64,000 nt of DNA from Bacteroidales bacterium (GCA_020052415.1 JAGVPB010000014.1:1-64000); one strand, 5' to 3'. Positions 1-9,969 are shown, counted from the first letter of the stretch. Numbers and translations: made by a program. Notes: generated by a model from the letters alone, not told the origin.

Positions 1-1
1 A

Positions 2-1420
2 TTATTTGCAAATAAAAACCACTACCCCGAAGGAATAACCGAAGAGTATATCGCAGTATACAGAAGAATATTGAAATGGATTTTAGAACAAGCGTGTGAT
101 TTAAAACTTCATAACAATGAAAAGCAAGACCAAGAATTTTTAGATAGGGCAAAAGCAAGACTTAATGAGTTAGTATTTTTAGGGAAGATGATATTCACCG
201 ATGCTAATATTTATGCTGAGCAAGACATGATAGAAGATGTTGCTGAAGTTACTTTTGACGAAGACAACCTTTATGTTTTCGGACACAAACATCATTATAA
301 TTATATAATTCAAAAAATTCAAGAAGACTATGGCGTTCACTCATTCAAACATGTGGTTGATAAATTGGCTTTAGAAGATTTAAGCAATGCACTTGAAAAA
401 TGTTTTGGCATTAAATATAAGTGGCTATCAACCGTCATTGCACATATTCACGAAGCAAACAAAGACAAAGGTGGACAATATTGTGGCTTTGGTTGGGAGA
501 GCCTTCCGTTAAGCGTAGAATCAATGTTTGGCGGTAATCCCGACCAAGCAAGATTTCTTTATAAGGGACTGACACTTGATAAATCCAACAAACTTAAACT
601 GCATGATTTAGCATGTAAGCCACAAACAATGTATCGCAACCTGTATAGACCAATCTTAATTTGGAATATAGAAGGCGAAGACTTTGCAGTAATTGGAAAA
701 AATGGATTTACCGAAAGCATAATCCAAATTGCAACAAATTGTATTCCGTGGGGGAAAGCTCCCGATGAATGGAATGCGAACAACTGTTTTAAGCAATATA
801 TCCACTCCAAAGAAGATGAGCATGACAAATGGCTTGACGATGAAGTTGAAAAAAAACTAAATGAGAAGTCATTACACCATCACAGAAATATAACTACAAT
901 TGATTCTGTAATTGGGAAAGTCAGCCTACTGATAAAAGATGTTGGTGAAATTGATTTCATAATTATCAATCACGAATCCAAAACAATTTTTGTTGCCGAC
1001 AGCAAGCATCTTCAAGGTCGCTACGACATGATGACTCAAAAAAACGACTTTAGTAATTTCACAAAAGAAAAGGGAGGATATAATTTACAAATAAGCAATA
1101 AAATTAAGTGGGTTACGGACAACCTTGCTGATCTGGATTTCCATAATAAAAAGAAATACGGAGCTAATGAACCAACAATTGTTGGCTATAAAGTTGATGG
1201 TATATTCATCATAAACACCCCGACATTTTACATGTACAATTCCGACTTTAGAATTTACACAGTTGATGTTTTTACCGACATCATAACAGGAAATTTGATT
1301 GACCCAGAACTTACCGTAATTGTAGATACTGAAAATACTCTTACTTATTTCAACATAAGTTATCCATACTTTAAGAAACCAAACTACAAACTAATTGACA
1401 GCCTTAATACAGAAGAATAG
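2..1420 (+). CDS. 5'-truncated protein with PD-(D/E)XK-like nuclease motif
   Basis: The reading frame is open from base 2, so the gene begins left of the window; the TTG at 71 is only the first start-like codon in view and is probably internal. About 470 residues are visible. I do not recognise the family. Near residues 293-312 (counted from the TTG) a GEID motif on a hydrophobic strand is followed by a second strand ending in ADSK, the spacing of the E/D...(D/E)xK core of PD-(D/E)XK restriction-type nucleases. No signal peptide or membrane segment is seen. The gene is clearly more AT-rich than the receptor gene downstream, which suggests transfer. A defence or mobile-element role is possible but is inference. 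Confidence 0.6.
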   Translation, partial: LFANKNHYPEGITEEYIAVYRRILKWILEQACDLKLHNNEKQDQEFLDRAKARLNELVFLGKMIFTDANIYAEQDMIEDVAEVTFDEDNLYVFGHKHHYNYIIQKIQEDYGVHSFKHVVDKLALEDLSNALEKCFGIKYKWLSTVIAHIHEANKDKGGQYCGFGWESLPLSVESMFGGNPDQARFLYKGLTLDKSNKLKLHDLACKPQTMYRNLYRPILIWNIEGEDFAVIGKNGFTESIIQIATNCIPWGKAPDEWNANNCFKQYIHSKEDEHDKWLDDEVEKKLNEKSLHHHRNITTIDSVIGKVSLLIKDVGEIDFIIINHESKTIFVADSKHLQGRYDMMTQKNDFSNFTKEKGGYNLQISNKIKWVTDNLADLDFHNKKKYGANEPTIVGYKVDGIFIINTPTFYMYNSDFRIYTVDVFTDIITGNLIDPELTVIVDTENTLTYFNISYPYFKKPNYKLIDSLNTEE

Positions 1421-2102
1421 CCAATTCAAACTTTTCTGCAAACCTGCACCGACAACGCTTCGTGAGAAGATTCGAGCAGCAAGTAATCGAGTAGGTTGCC
1501 CCACCAGCATAAGCTGATACATAAAACTCGTAAACTCATGTGTTCAAGCTATAACTTTTGGATAATCATCCCTTGTTCGTATCACCCTTTTGTCCAATAA
1601 GCAACTTCATCCAGGTTGAGAATAAAAATTCATCCTAACCACTCAATTCATCCTACTCACAAATAACTACTAACAATAGATTCAGAAGAAAGCCAAAGCT
1701 AAGTAACATAAAAAGAATTATATAACAGCCGCACAAGCCTCCCCTTCTCCCAACAATGCGGCCACCTCAACCAAAGCTCCTACCTGGCGCAAGTCTTGTG
1801 TGGTGTGTTATTTGGGGGTGACAGACTTGTGCCAGAATAACCAAAAAATCTTTACCTTTAGCTTATGAGTTCCAAATACAAATTTCGTAATCCAGAAAGT
1901 TTAACCAAACCACAAGTCAGCAACGAAAAAGGTTTTTACAGTATCTTGTGCAAGATGGGAAAAAGCTAACAACTAAGAACAATTATTTTTCCTGCCCCGT
2001 CTGAAATAAATTTCAAAACATTTCGTCATTAACGCAGTTTAAATTACAACCCATCGGAAATTTTCCTGTCTATGGGTTCAATTAATTATCAATTTAACTT
2101 TA
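1421..2102. other. Intergenic region holding an IS200/IS605-like relic
   Basis: There is no intact gene here. The region contains imperfect hairpin sequences and a decayed REP-associated transposase start (listed separately), followed by the AT-rich leader of the TonB receptor gene. I see no recognisable RNA gene. Confidence 0.6.
1786..1969 (+). pseudogene. Relic of REP-associated (IS200/IS605-like) transposase, left end
   Basis: An inverted repeat (GGCGCAAGTCT at 1786-1796 against AGACTTGTGCC at 1823-1833, one mismatch) is followed 31 bases later by an ATG at 1865. The small frame 1865-1969 starts MSSKYKFRNPE, which resembles the usual N-terminus of Bacteroidetes Y1 (REP-associated) transposases, but diverges straight afterwards and stops after 34 residues. 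The hairpin-then-start order is that of the left end of such elements. The HUH and Tyr catalytic motifs are missing, so the element is dead. The family assignment rests on remembered sequence resemblance. Confidence 0.5.
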
Positions 2103-4475
2103 ATGAAAATAAATTTGCTGAAGCTGTTTTTAGCTTCTGTTATAAGCGCCGGTTGTATTTTTAGCTATGCCGGAGACGAAATTGGTGGTAAAAAAATAAC
2201 TGTCAGCGGCCACATCCGTGACAAAAATTCGGGAGAGGATTTGATAGGCGCCACGGTTTTTGTGAAAGAACTGAAAACAGGTACTTCTTCAAATATTTAC
2301 GGGTTTTATTCCATCAGCCTCGATGCCGGTAATTATAATCTCGAATATTCGTATGTCGGGTTTGAACCGGTTCAGAGAACAATTGACCTGAAGGAAAACC
2401 TTACGATTGATATTGAGCTATCGGAAAAAGAGCAGGAGCTGCAGGAGGTCGTGATCACCGGAACAGCGATCAATGATAACGTTACCAAAGCCGAGATGAG
2501 CACGATCAAGATGGATACCAAGACCATAAAGCAAATTCCAGCGCTCATGGGCGAGGTGGACATCATCAAGGCCATTCAGCTATTACCGGGAGTTCAAACC
2601 ATTTCGGAAGGCAGCTCGGGATTCAGCGTTCGTGGGGGTAGTCTCGATCAGAACCTGATACAATTGGACGAAGCCACGGTTTACAATGCATCGCATCTGA
2701 TGGGTTTCTTTTCGGTATTTAATAACGATGCCATTAAGGACGTAAAACTTTACAAGGGCGACATACCGGCTTCGGCGGGCGGAAGGCTTTCATCGTTACT
2801 TGACGTGCGAATGAAAGACGGCAATGCAAAGAAATACAGCGCTACCGGAGGGATTGGCACCATTTCGAGCCGGCTTACCCTGGAGGGTCCGATCATAAAA
2901 GATAAAGCTTCATTCATCATATCCGGCCGCCGGACTTATGCCGATCTTTTTCTGAAGCTCAACAGCGACCCTGCTATTAGTAATAATACTCTTTACTTTT
3001 ATGATTTCAATGCCAAGGTCAACTATAACATCAATGAAAACAACAGGGTCTTTGCTTCCGCTTACTATGGTAAAGATGTTTTTAAAAACCCTGATTTTAA
3101 AATGCTTTGGGGAAACCGGACTTTTACTTTCCGGTGGAATCACCTGTTTTCGAAAAAATTGTTTTCCAATTTCACCCTGCTCCACAGCAAATTCGACTAT
3201 CAGCTTGGTGTTCCAGAAGGCTCGGCGAATTCGTTTGAATGGATCGCTAACCTCAAAGATTACGGAGCCAAGGCAGATTATACATACTATTTGAACACAA
3301 ATAATACATTGCGGTTTGGTGTAAGCGCCATTTACCACAATTTCATTCCCGGCACAGCAAGGGGGCTTGGTTCGGATGCATTGCTTACGGAATACGAGGT
3401 AGAAAACAACAATGCACTTGAATCGGCAATTTATATAGGCAATGAGCAAAAAATCGGACCCCGCCTGATCGCAAAATACGGCTTGCGGTTTTCGCATTTC
3501 GTGAATGTTGGAGAATCAACAATATATAATTATGATGAACATTACATCATGGTTGATTCAACAGTTTTTGCAAAAGGTGAGTTTTTCAGTCCCTATTATG
3601 GTTTTGAACCCAGGGTTGGCCTCACGTATATCATTAATGAATTATCCTCAGTAAAAGCAAGCTATGCCCGAACGAGGCAATACATTCATCTCGCGCAGAA
3701 TTCAACCGCCGGAACACCGATGGATATTTGGTTTCCATCGTCACCTAATGTGAAACCGCAGATCGCCGACCAGTATGCACTTGGGTACTTCAGAAATTTC
3801 AGGGATAATGCCATTGAAACCTCGGTGGAGGGTTATTATAAGAAAACTAAAAATGCCATTGATTTTAAGGATCATGCCGAACTCCTTCTGAACCGCCTGT
3901 TCGAAGGTGAATTAAGGTTCGGGGAAGGACAGGCTTATGGCCTTGAATTCCTGGTGAGATACCAGTTGAGCAAGTTTTCGGGCTGGGTGAGTTATACCCT
4001 GTCGCGTACAGAAAGAAAAACAAGCACTCCTTATCCTGAAGATGGCATCAATGACAACAAAACTTATCCGACAACATACGACAAGCCGCACAATGTGTCG
4101 GTAGTTCTAAACTACAACCTGAGTAAGCGCATACTGCTTGGTGCAACCTGGGTTTATAACACCGGTTCAGCCGTCACTTTTCCAGTGGGCCGGATTGAAT
4201 ACGGGAATAAATACATTCCAATCTTCAGCGAAAGAAATGGATACCGTATGCCCGATTACCATCGTCTGGATGTGTCAGTTACCCTGCTGAGTAAGGAAAA
4301 GCCCGGACGCAGATTTAACTGGGATCTGAACTTTTCCGCTTATAATGCTTATGCAAGGAAGAATCCCTGGGTGATCAATTTTAAATCATCGTCCGAAAAT
4401 CCGAATGAAACGTACGCTGAAATGATCTACCTCTTCAGCATAGTACCTTCAGTAACTTTTAATTTCAGATTTTAA
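2103..4475 (+). CDS. TonB-dependent receptor with carboxypeptidase-regulatory-like N-terminal domain
   Basis: This is an outer-membrane active-transport receptor energised by TonB/ExbBD. Of 790 residues, a signal peptide covers about 1-23, a CarboxypepD_reg-like beta-sandwich about 32-110 (VSGHIRDKNSGE ... YGFYSI), the plug about 120-235 (containing GFSVRGG and LLDVRMKDG) and the 22-strand barrel the rest, ending in the aromatic FNFRF typical of barrel insertion. Size and order match the SusC-like/FecA-like receptors of Bacteroidota. The next gene, a DUF4249 lipoprotein, follows on the same strand and is the usual partner of this receptor type. The substrate cannot be read from the sequence. 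ATG at 2103 is the only start that gives a complete signal peptide. Confidence 0.9.
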   Translation: MKINLLKLFLASVISAGCIFSYAGDEIGGKKITVSGHIRDKNSGEDLIGATVFVKELKTGTSSNIYGFYSISLDAGNYNLEYSYVGFEPVQRTIDLKENLTIDIELSEKEQELQEVVITGTAINDNVTKAEMSTIKMDTKTIKQIPALMGEVDIIKAIQLLPGVQTISEGSSGFSVRGGSLDQNLIQLDEATVYNASHLMGFFSVFNNDAIKDVKLYKGDIPASAGGRLSSLLDVRMKDGNAKKYSATGGIGTISSRLTLEGPIIKDKASFIISGRRTYADLFLKLNSDPAISNNTLYFYDFNAKVNYNINENNRVFASAYYGKDVFKNPDFKMLWGNRTFTFRWNHLFSKKLFSNFTLLHSKFDYQLGVPEGSANSFEWIANLKDYGAKADYTYYLNTNNTLRFGVSAIYHNFIPGTARGLGSDALLTEYEVENNNALESAIYIGNEQKIGPRLIAKYGLRFSHFVNVGESTIYNYDEHYIMVDSTVFAKGEFFSPYYGFEPRVGLTYIINELSSVKASYARTRQYIHLAQNSTAGTPMDIWFPSSPNVKPQIADQYALGYFRNFRDNAIETSVEGYYKKTKNAIDFKDHAELLLNRLFEGELRFGEGQAYGLEFLVRYQLSKFSGWVSYTLSRTERKTSTPYPEDGINDNKTYPTTYDKPHNVSVVLNYNLSKRILLGATWVYNTGSAVTFPVGRIEYGNKYIPIFSERNGYRMPDYHRLDVSVTLLSKEKPGRRFNWDLNFSAYNAYARKNPWVINFKSSSENPNETYAEMIYLFSIVPSVTFNFRF

Positions 4476-4605
4476 TTTTATAAATATACCGCGAATGCAA
4501 GAATATAATGTTTTAAAACAGTCAGGAAATATACCATTACGGGCATCAGAAAATAATATGTGGGGAACAGGTCCTAAACAATTTTCAAAGATCAGAAATA
4601 TTACT

Positions 4606-5451
4606 ATGGTTCAGATTAAAGCTATTTTTCTTTTGACAGGAATATTATTTTTTATGACTTCCTGTACAGAGAAGATTGACATTGACCTGGGGACGACTTT
4701 TACCCGGTTTGTTGTAGAAGGTGCCGTCACTACCGATACCATGAGACACCATGTAAAGTTATCAAAATCCATTGATTATTACAGCCAGACTGATATTCCG
4801 GCAGTGAGTGATGCGGTGGTTACAATTGATGATGGAATTACTACAGTGATTCTTGAAGAAAATGACACCCTTCCCGGATATTATGAAACACCTGCTGATT
4901 ATTACGGAATACCCGGAAGGATATATCATTTGAATATTGAATTGCAGGAAGCCATCAACGGGCAAACGAATTATTCGGCTTCCTGTCTGCTCAATCCTGT
5001 AGCGCCCATTGACTCGATCAACGTGGTTTACAAAGAGGAGTGGGAAGCCTGGGAACTTCAAATTTATGCCTGGGATCCGGGGGCTATAAACTTCTACTCA
5101 TTTTATGTTTACAGAAATGGCGACTTAGTGACGGATACTATTAATGAGATAGGAATTTCGGATGACAAGTATTTCAACGGGAATTTCACTTATGGAGCGC
5201 CTGTCTATTACTTTATTAAGGATGACCCTACCGAAAATGTTTTTCCGGGCGATACCATCACTCTCCAGATGGGCGGAATTACTGAGGAATATTATTATTT
5301 CGTCTATGACGTGATCATGGAAACATTCGAATACCGTAATCCGCTTTTCAGTGGCCCGCCTGCCAACATCAGTACCAACATCACGAATGGCGGCATGGGA
5401 TTCTTTACAGCTTACGCGGTGTCGTATGCAACGACGGTTTACGAAGAATAA
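4606..5451 (+). CDS. DUF4249-type outer-membrane lipoprotein
   Basis: The frame is open from an ATG at 4495, but the ATG at 4606 is preferred because it begins a lipoprotein signal peptide with lipobox MTSC. The 37 residues that the upstream start would add are not signal-like. The mature protein opens with CTEKIDIDL and then FVVEGAVT, the pattern of DUF4249 proteins, which are beta-rich lipoproteins encoded directly downstream of TonB receptors in Bacteroidota. It probably sits on the outer membrane and assists the receptor at 2103-4475 in ligand capture. The role is inferred from context; no enzymatic motif is visible. Confidence 0.8.
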   Translation: MVQIKAIFLLTGILFFMTSCTEKIDIDLGTTFTRFVVEGAVTTDTMRHHVKLSKSIDYYSQTDIPAVSDAVVTIDDGITTVILEENDTLPGYYETPADYYGIPGRIYHLNIELQEAINGQTNYSASCLLNPVAPIDSINVVYKEEWEAWELQIYAWDPGAINFYSFYVYRNGDLVTDTINEIGISDDKYFNGNFTYGAPVYYFIKDDPTENVFPGDTITLQMGGITEEYYYFVYDVIMETFEYRNPLFSGPPANISTNITNGGMGFFTAYAVSYATTVYEE

Positions 5452-5533
5452 TTCCGGTGTGTTGTGTGGAAGTATCTTAAAGCACGTAAACTTCGAAGTG
5501 AGGCGTTTGAAATAAAGGGAGGAAATGGAGGTA

Positions 5534-5800
5534 CTACAACAATGATAAATTGAAAGTTTTAAATAACCTTCTAAACCTTTTCCTTATATTTTTTTTGTAG
5601 AAATCACCAGGTTCGTTTGAATTCAGCATATCATCTATAACGGTTTCAGGAACTTCAAAATACTGATATATGAAACCACCATTATCTGAAATATAAAGAG
5701 TTTTGCTTTGTTTGTTGTATTGATAGCCCCTCATTATACCCGATGATATTTCTACGTATGGTAACTTTTCACATGTATTTTGATTTTCAATTGCTTTCAT
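5534..5800 (-). CDS. KTSC domain protein
   Basis: This 88-residue soluble protein has no signal peptide. Residues about 19-75 follow the KTSC pattern: a short strand with SSGIMRGYQYN, then a Tyr-rich strand with a VP turn (IYQYFEVPE), then a helix and a GDFYKKNIRKRF-like end. KTSC is a small domain named after its resemblance to a C-terminal region found with lysyl-tRNA synthetase; its function is unknown and it is often encoded in accessory DNA. It stands alone here between the DUF4249 gene and xseB. Confidence 0.7.
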   Translation of the reverse strand: MKAIENQNTCEKLPYVEISSGIMRGYQYNKQSKTLYISDNGGFIYQYFEVPETVIDDMLNSNEPGDFYKKNIRKRFRRLFKTFNLSLL

Positions 5801-6283
5801 TTTTTTACTATAATTAAAATTCTTCCAATAAAACTGCGATTATTTACAACTTGGAAAAGAAAGCAGACCGCTAACTTTTCTTCATGTATGTACTGATTAA
5901 AGACAAAATAGTTTCACAATTGACGGAATTAAAATTAAGATGAAGTTGATTGAGAATGTCTGTCAAAGTTTACTTATAAATTGGAACAAAAACCAGGAAC
6001 AGGCTACAAGATAAAAGTAAAAAGATAAAAGTAAAAAGTATTGAGTCTTAAGTCTTTAGTCAGGCAGAAAATGCAAGGTCAAAAGAAATCCTGTTAGTAC
6101 TATGATCATACCACCGCTCAGGCTAATTTACATGGGATTTCTCCCTTCAAAAACTCCATTGCATTCCGTTTTTTCCGGTCGAAATGATACAGGTTGTGGA
6201 AGAAAACCAAGAAGTAGAAGCTGTCTCAAAAGTCAAAAAAGACGGTCACATTGGTTCATATCGGGTTAAAGGAATTGATCATC
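5801..6283. other. Intergenic region, no gene seen
   Basis: This stretch lies between divergent KTSC and the end of xseB. It holds short repeated words (AAAAGATAAAAGTAAAAAG and AGTCTTAAGTCTTTAGTC at about 6010-6062) of the low-complexity type that recurs between genes in this window, and AAGCTGTCTCAAAAGTC near 6218-6234, which resembles the end of a dispersed repeat. I find no coding potential or RNA gene. Confidence 0.5.
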
Positions 6284-6520
6284 TCATAATCCGGCATCAA
6301 CCGGGTTCTCCAAATCATTCTCGCCGTCATCAAGTTCCTTCAGTATCCTGTTTACATCTTCCTCTGTAGCTGAAAGCTTCAACTTACATAACCGGATAAG
6401 CTCGGCGGTACGTTTTACTTTTACCGACAGTTCGTCAACTGAAATCTCTCCTTTTTCAATTTCGCCGACAATGTTCTGAAGCTCCTCGAATGCCTCTGCA
6501 TACTTAATTTTATCACTCAT
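6284..6520 (-). CDS. xseB: Exodeoxyribonuclease VII small subunit
   Basis: XseB is the small helical subunit of exonuclease VII, which degrades single-stranded DNA from both ends into acid-soluble oligonucleotides in mismatch and recombination repair. The 78-residue length fits the family. The pattern YAEAFEELQNIVGEIEKGE followed by a Leu-spaced second helix (SVDELSVKVKRTAELIRLC) is diagnostic. The gene overlaps the end of xseA by 8 bases, so the two are translationally coupled. Confidence 0.92.
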   Translation of the reverse strand: MSDKIKYAEAFEELQNIVGEIEKGEISVDELSVKVKRTAELIRLCKLKLSATEEDVNRILKELDDGENDLENPVDAGL

Positions 6521-7922
6521 CTGACTTCTTTTTTTTTGATTGAACGATACTTTCTATTTTCCCTTTAAATACAATAGTTTCCAGTATATCGCCTTCCGTT
6601 ACCTGTTCGATTGACCTTATCGCTTTGCCTTTCAGCAGGGTTATACTGTAGCCCCGCTTCAACACATTTTTCGGATCCAAAATGGCCAGTCTTTTCTCAA
6701 GGTTATCCAGTGAAATACCTGACCTGTCAGTACTGAACGCGCTATTTCTTTTCAAACCCGATCTTTGCTGATCCAGGATGAGCTTTTGATGATTCACACA
6801 AGTGCACGTCCATTTTCCGAAATCCTTACGTATTAACGCAAGTGCCTCCCGCCTTCTTCGGAAAATATACCGCGGTTGATGCGAAAGCGACAAAATATGA
6901 CCCGAAAGCCTATAACGGTTCAGGTTTAATAAATTCATGGTGACTGAACGCAACAATTTGGTTTCAGAGCCCAGCATCACCTTTTCTTCTCTCACTATCC
7001 TGATGGTTCTTTCAGCAATCCGGTCGTGTGCCTCAACAATGCGGTTCTGAAATTCGCCAAACTTTCCGACAAGAAACTCGGCAAGGTGGGTTGGAGTGAT
7101 CGCATTTTCAAAGGCGACCATTTCAGTCACCGTTTCATTGGTTGCATGCCCTATTCCCGTAATCACAGGAAGAGGGAACAAGGTAATTTCTTTCGCCAGC
7201 TGATAATGATTATAGCACGAAAGTCCGATATCGCCTCCGCCGCCACGGATGATGGCCACTACATCGAAATGCCGGGCAACTTTTCTGATCCTCCGGAGTT
7301 GGCCGATGATGGCTGAAACAGCTTTTTCTCCCTGCAGTAACGAGGGAAACAGCATGTAAAAAAACCGGAATCCGTAATTTTTACCGGCGCTTCCGAGGAC
7401 CTCCAGGAAGTCGGCATATCCCTTGCTCGTCTGAACCGAAATCACGGCAATGCGTTGTGGCATCAGCGCTAACTTAAGGAATTTATTCTTATCAAACATA
7501 CCTTCCTGCTGAAGCCTCGTAATCGTTTCCTGTTTCTCTTTCTCAAGATCACCGAGTGTGAAAGCCGGGTCAATATCTATAATCCTTAGCGCCAATCCAT
7601 ATTCGGGGCGAAAGGTGATGTGGGCAAGGAAAAGGATTTTAATACCATCTTTAAGCGGTTCCTTCAGTATCCTCAGAAATTCGGCGCTGATCTTCTGATA
7701 ATCATCGCTCCAGATATTTGCCCGGATTTGTGCGATAACCTTTCCGCCGGATTTTTCAACAAGATCGGGATAGCAATGCCCGGAATGCGGATAATAATTC
7801 AGCTTGTTCATCTCTGCTTTGATCCAGTACGAACTTTTGTAGCGATCTGATATCGTTTTCTGAATGCTTTTCGCTACTTCAAGCAACGAAAAAATTTTTC
7901 TTCCGCTGATCTCTTCCGCCAT
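6513..7922 (-). CDS. xseA: Exodeoxyribonuclease VII large subunit
   Basis: XseA is the catalytic subunit of exonuclease VII. The N-terminal OB-fold (about residues 12-115) begins with the SYWIKAEMNKL-type strand that binds single-stranded DNA. The catalytic domain carries IAVISVQTSKGYADFL (about 158-173), the glycine loop RGGGGDIG (226-233) and GIGHATNETV (256-265). A long basic coiled-coil tail follows, ending in the GYSIT..GK C-terminal strand. At 469 residues it is of normal length. A TAnnTTTG-type -7 box (TACCTTTG, minus strand, 7999-8006) lies about 77 bases upstream. Confidence 0.95.
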   Translation of the reverse strand: MAEEISGRKIFSLLEVAKSIQKTISDRYKSSYWIKAEMNKLNYYPHSGHCYPDLVEKSGGKVIAQIRANIWSDDYQKISAEFLRILKEPLKDGIKILFLAHITFRPEYGLALRIIDIDPAFTLGDLEKEKQETITRLQQEGMFDKNKFLKLALMPQRIAVISVQTSKGYADFLEVLGSAGKNYGFRFFYMLFPSLLQGEKAVSAIIGQLRRIRKVARHFDVVAIIRGGGGDIGLSCYNHYQLAKEITLFPLPVITGIGHATNETVTEMVAFENAITPTHLAEFLVGKFGEFQNRIVEAHDRIAERTIRIVREEKVMLGSETKLLRSVTMNLLNLNRYRLSGHILSLSHQPRYIFRRRREALALIRKDFGKWTCTCVNHQKLILDQQRSGLKRNSAFSTDRSGISLDNLEKRLAILDPKNVLKRGYSITLLKGKAIRSIEQVTEGDILETIVFKGKIESIVQSKKKKSDE

Positions 7923-8797
7923 GTGTTATGAATTAATTACCGGTATCGTGATGTGCCGGTGATCTCTTTTCAAAATTAATGTATTTATAAATCTGTCTCA
8001 AAGGTACTTTTTTAGATCACATTTCATGTTGAGACATCGGCGTGAGCTCAGTCGAACGCCTGTCGAAACATGAATCAATCTCAGACTAATTTATTCTTGC
8101 TTCACCCCTCCCCCTTCAGCTTAAACTCTGCCTAAGCCGGACATATTCAACCTGGCTACAGCCAAATGTCATTTAGTTAATCAATCTGCTAAAGTTCAAT
8201 TTCACCCCTCCGGGGTTTTGGTTAAGTAATTGCAAATCATTTTCTAAAATAATATCGTCCCTTCGGGATTATTAAAGCCTGAAAGGCTGATATTATTATA
8301 GGATATCAAATAACGTTAAGGAAAATAATCCTGAAAGGGTGGCATTTGTTTACAAATCCTTCTTAATGTAATGACATTGGGCGACAGTCTGGAAGGAAAA
8401 AGGAAAAAACTTTAGAACAGGGAGAAGAAGAAAAGATATGCAAATAAATTTATTTACAATCGAGTAGACGGCCGGTGAGCCTTTAAGCCCACCGGAGCGC
8501 CTCCTGGCAAAGCCATCCCTTAGGGACACAATAAGTAAGGCCATGCATGGTCGAGCCACCCTACCCAATCCCACCTGAAGCGGGGATAAGCTAAGACGCC
8601 GTGTTGCACATCCTGCCCCACCAAAGTCGGGGGAAGCTCGCCCAGTAATTTTATAGTCATCATTCAAAAAGAAGGCAGAAGATCGGTTTCATGAATATTC
8701 TTTATTTTTACTCCAGCAAACTAAAATATCTCACCCATGACAAAAACAAAGGGACATCACAAGGGTTTGTTATAATAAAAATAAGTAAAAATTTCTT
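7923..8797. other. Repeat-rich intergenic region
   Basis: No gene is credible here. The stretch carries the probable xseA promoter at 7999-8006 and a palindromic block of the CCCTTCGGG type with outer arms AATAATATC (8248-8256) and GATATTATT (8289-8297). It also carries a GC-rich dispersed repeat from 8461 onward that is shared with 10421-10490. The open frame on the minus strand at 8350-8667 reads through this repeat and has no protein-like features. Confidence 0.6.
8461..8530 (+). repeat. 70-bp dispersed repeat, copy A
   Basis: This copy starts with CGAGTAGACGGCCGGTGAGC and ends with CATCCCTTAGGGACACA. It contains the small hairpin CCGGTG...CACCGG. It aligns along its length with 10421-10490 in the same orientation. 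The two copies bracket the EamA exporter and the HEPN/MNT relic. Confidence 0.7.
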
Positions 8798-9751
8798 ATG
8801 ACAGTCCGGCAACAAAGCAAACTAAAACTCCTTGCGGCGTTTATTGCTATCTATTTTGTCTGGGGTACTACCTACCTTGCAATTAAGGTTGCGATAGAAA
8901 CGATACCACCTTTCCTGATGATGGGGATGCGGTCGCTGATTGCCGGTGCTGTGCTGTACACATGGGGACGATTGCGCGGCGATGCGAATGCTACACGGAA
9001 GGAACTCCCGAGGTTACTATTAATTGGAACTCTCTTTTTTCTGATTGGTCATGGCGTGTTAGCGTGGGCACAACAAACGGTACCGTCGGGAGTTGCAGCG
9101 CTGCTCATCGCTTCCGAGCCCATTATCCTTGCTCTTTTTGAGCCGTTGTTCACAAGGGAAGGCAGGGTCGGGAAACGCACCGTGCTTGGGATGCTTATTG
9201 GCGTGGGCGGAATTGCCGTCCTCGTGATGCCGCAAGGATTCGACTTTAAAAACGCTAATCTGCTCGGCTCATTCGGAATCCTTATCTGCACCTGTTCGTG
9301 GGCAAGCGGAGCCATTTATGCACGGGTTGCAAAGTTACCGCGTTCGCCTTTGATTACCGGTGGTTTGCAACTCCTGTTCGGTGGTGTGTTGTTGATTCTC
9401 GTAAGTGCCCTGTTGGGCGAGTGGTCTGCTTTTACATTTTCGAAAGTCGAAATCCGGTCGTGGATAGGGCTGGCATACCTCGTCCTGTTTGGCTCGGTTA
9501 TCACGTTCTCTGCTTATACATGGCTTCTGACCATCACAAGTGCAACACGAATTTCCACGCACACATTTATCAATCCTGTTGTTGCGGTAATTGTCGGATG
9601 GGCATTTGGCGGCGAAGCCCTGACATGGGAAATGCTGGTTGCCACCGTGCTCATTGTCATTTCTGTCTGGCTCGTGCTCTTCCGGAAAGCGGTTACCGTG
9701 AAAGATGCCGTGAAAGAAGCTGCCTTGAAGGGAACTGTGGGGGAGCCTTAA
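8798..9751 (+). CDS. EamA/DMT family exporter (YedA/RhaT-like)
   Basis: This is an inner-membrane transporter of the drug/metabolite superfamily, 317 residues, with ten predicted membrane helices formed by two EamA repeats (about 12-145 and 160-300). It opens with YFVWGTTYLAIKVA and contains the VPSGVAALLIASEP segment found in YedA-like members, which export amino acids or other small metabolites. The second repeat ends with INPVVAVIVGWAFGGE. The gene is richer in GC than its surroundings and lies between two copies of a dispersed repeat, so recent acquisition is plausible. The substrate is unknown. Confidence 0.88.
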   Translation: MTVRQQSKLKLLAAFIAIYFVWGTTYLAIKVAIETIPPFLMMGMRSLIAGAVLYTWGRLRGDANATRKELPRLLLIGTLFFLIGHGVLAWAQQTVPSGVAALLIASEPIILALFEPLFTREGRVGKRTVLGMLIGVGGIAVLVMPQGFDFKNANLLGSFGILICTCSWASGAIYARVAKLPRSPLITGGLQLLFGGVLLILVSALLGEWSAFTFSKVEIRSWIGLAYLVLFGSVITFSAYTWLLTITSATRISTHTFINPVVAVIVGWAFGGEALTWEMLVATVLIVISVWLVLFRKAVTVKDAVKEAALKGTVGEP

Positions 9752-9945
9752 GGATTTGGACGGGCTATGATAACATTTTCCTCAGTATTACCTGGCATAA
9801 ATGCATAATATAAGGGGTTTCCAGCCTGAATGAAAGTATTCATTTTTTCGGGCAGGTCTCCCTATGGAGAATTATTGCACACTTTCGATTGCCAGATTAA
9901 GTTTATTTGTATTTTTAAACTTCTAATAAAGTCGAATTTTTATTT

Positions 9946-9953
9946 TATCTTTG
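9946..9953 (+). promoter_or_regulatory. -7 box TATCTTTG before HEPN relic and MNT gene
   Basis: This is an exact match to the Bacteroidetes TAnnTTTG -7 consensus, 17 bases before the ATG at 9970. No good -33 TTTG stands at the usual distance. Confidence 0.45.
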
Positions 9954-9969
9954 AGATAAATTATGAAAG

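Noticed and set aside
6184-6369. Plus-strand frame overlapping xseB
   Set aside because: It is a shadow of xseB and the adjacent repeat-like sequence.
8350-8667. Minus-strand open frame of 105 codons
   Set aside because: It runs through the GC-rich dispersed repeat shared with 10421-10490, with no signal, domain or start support.
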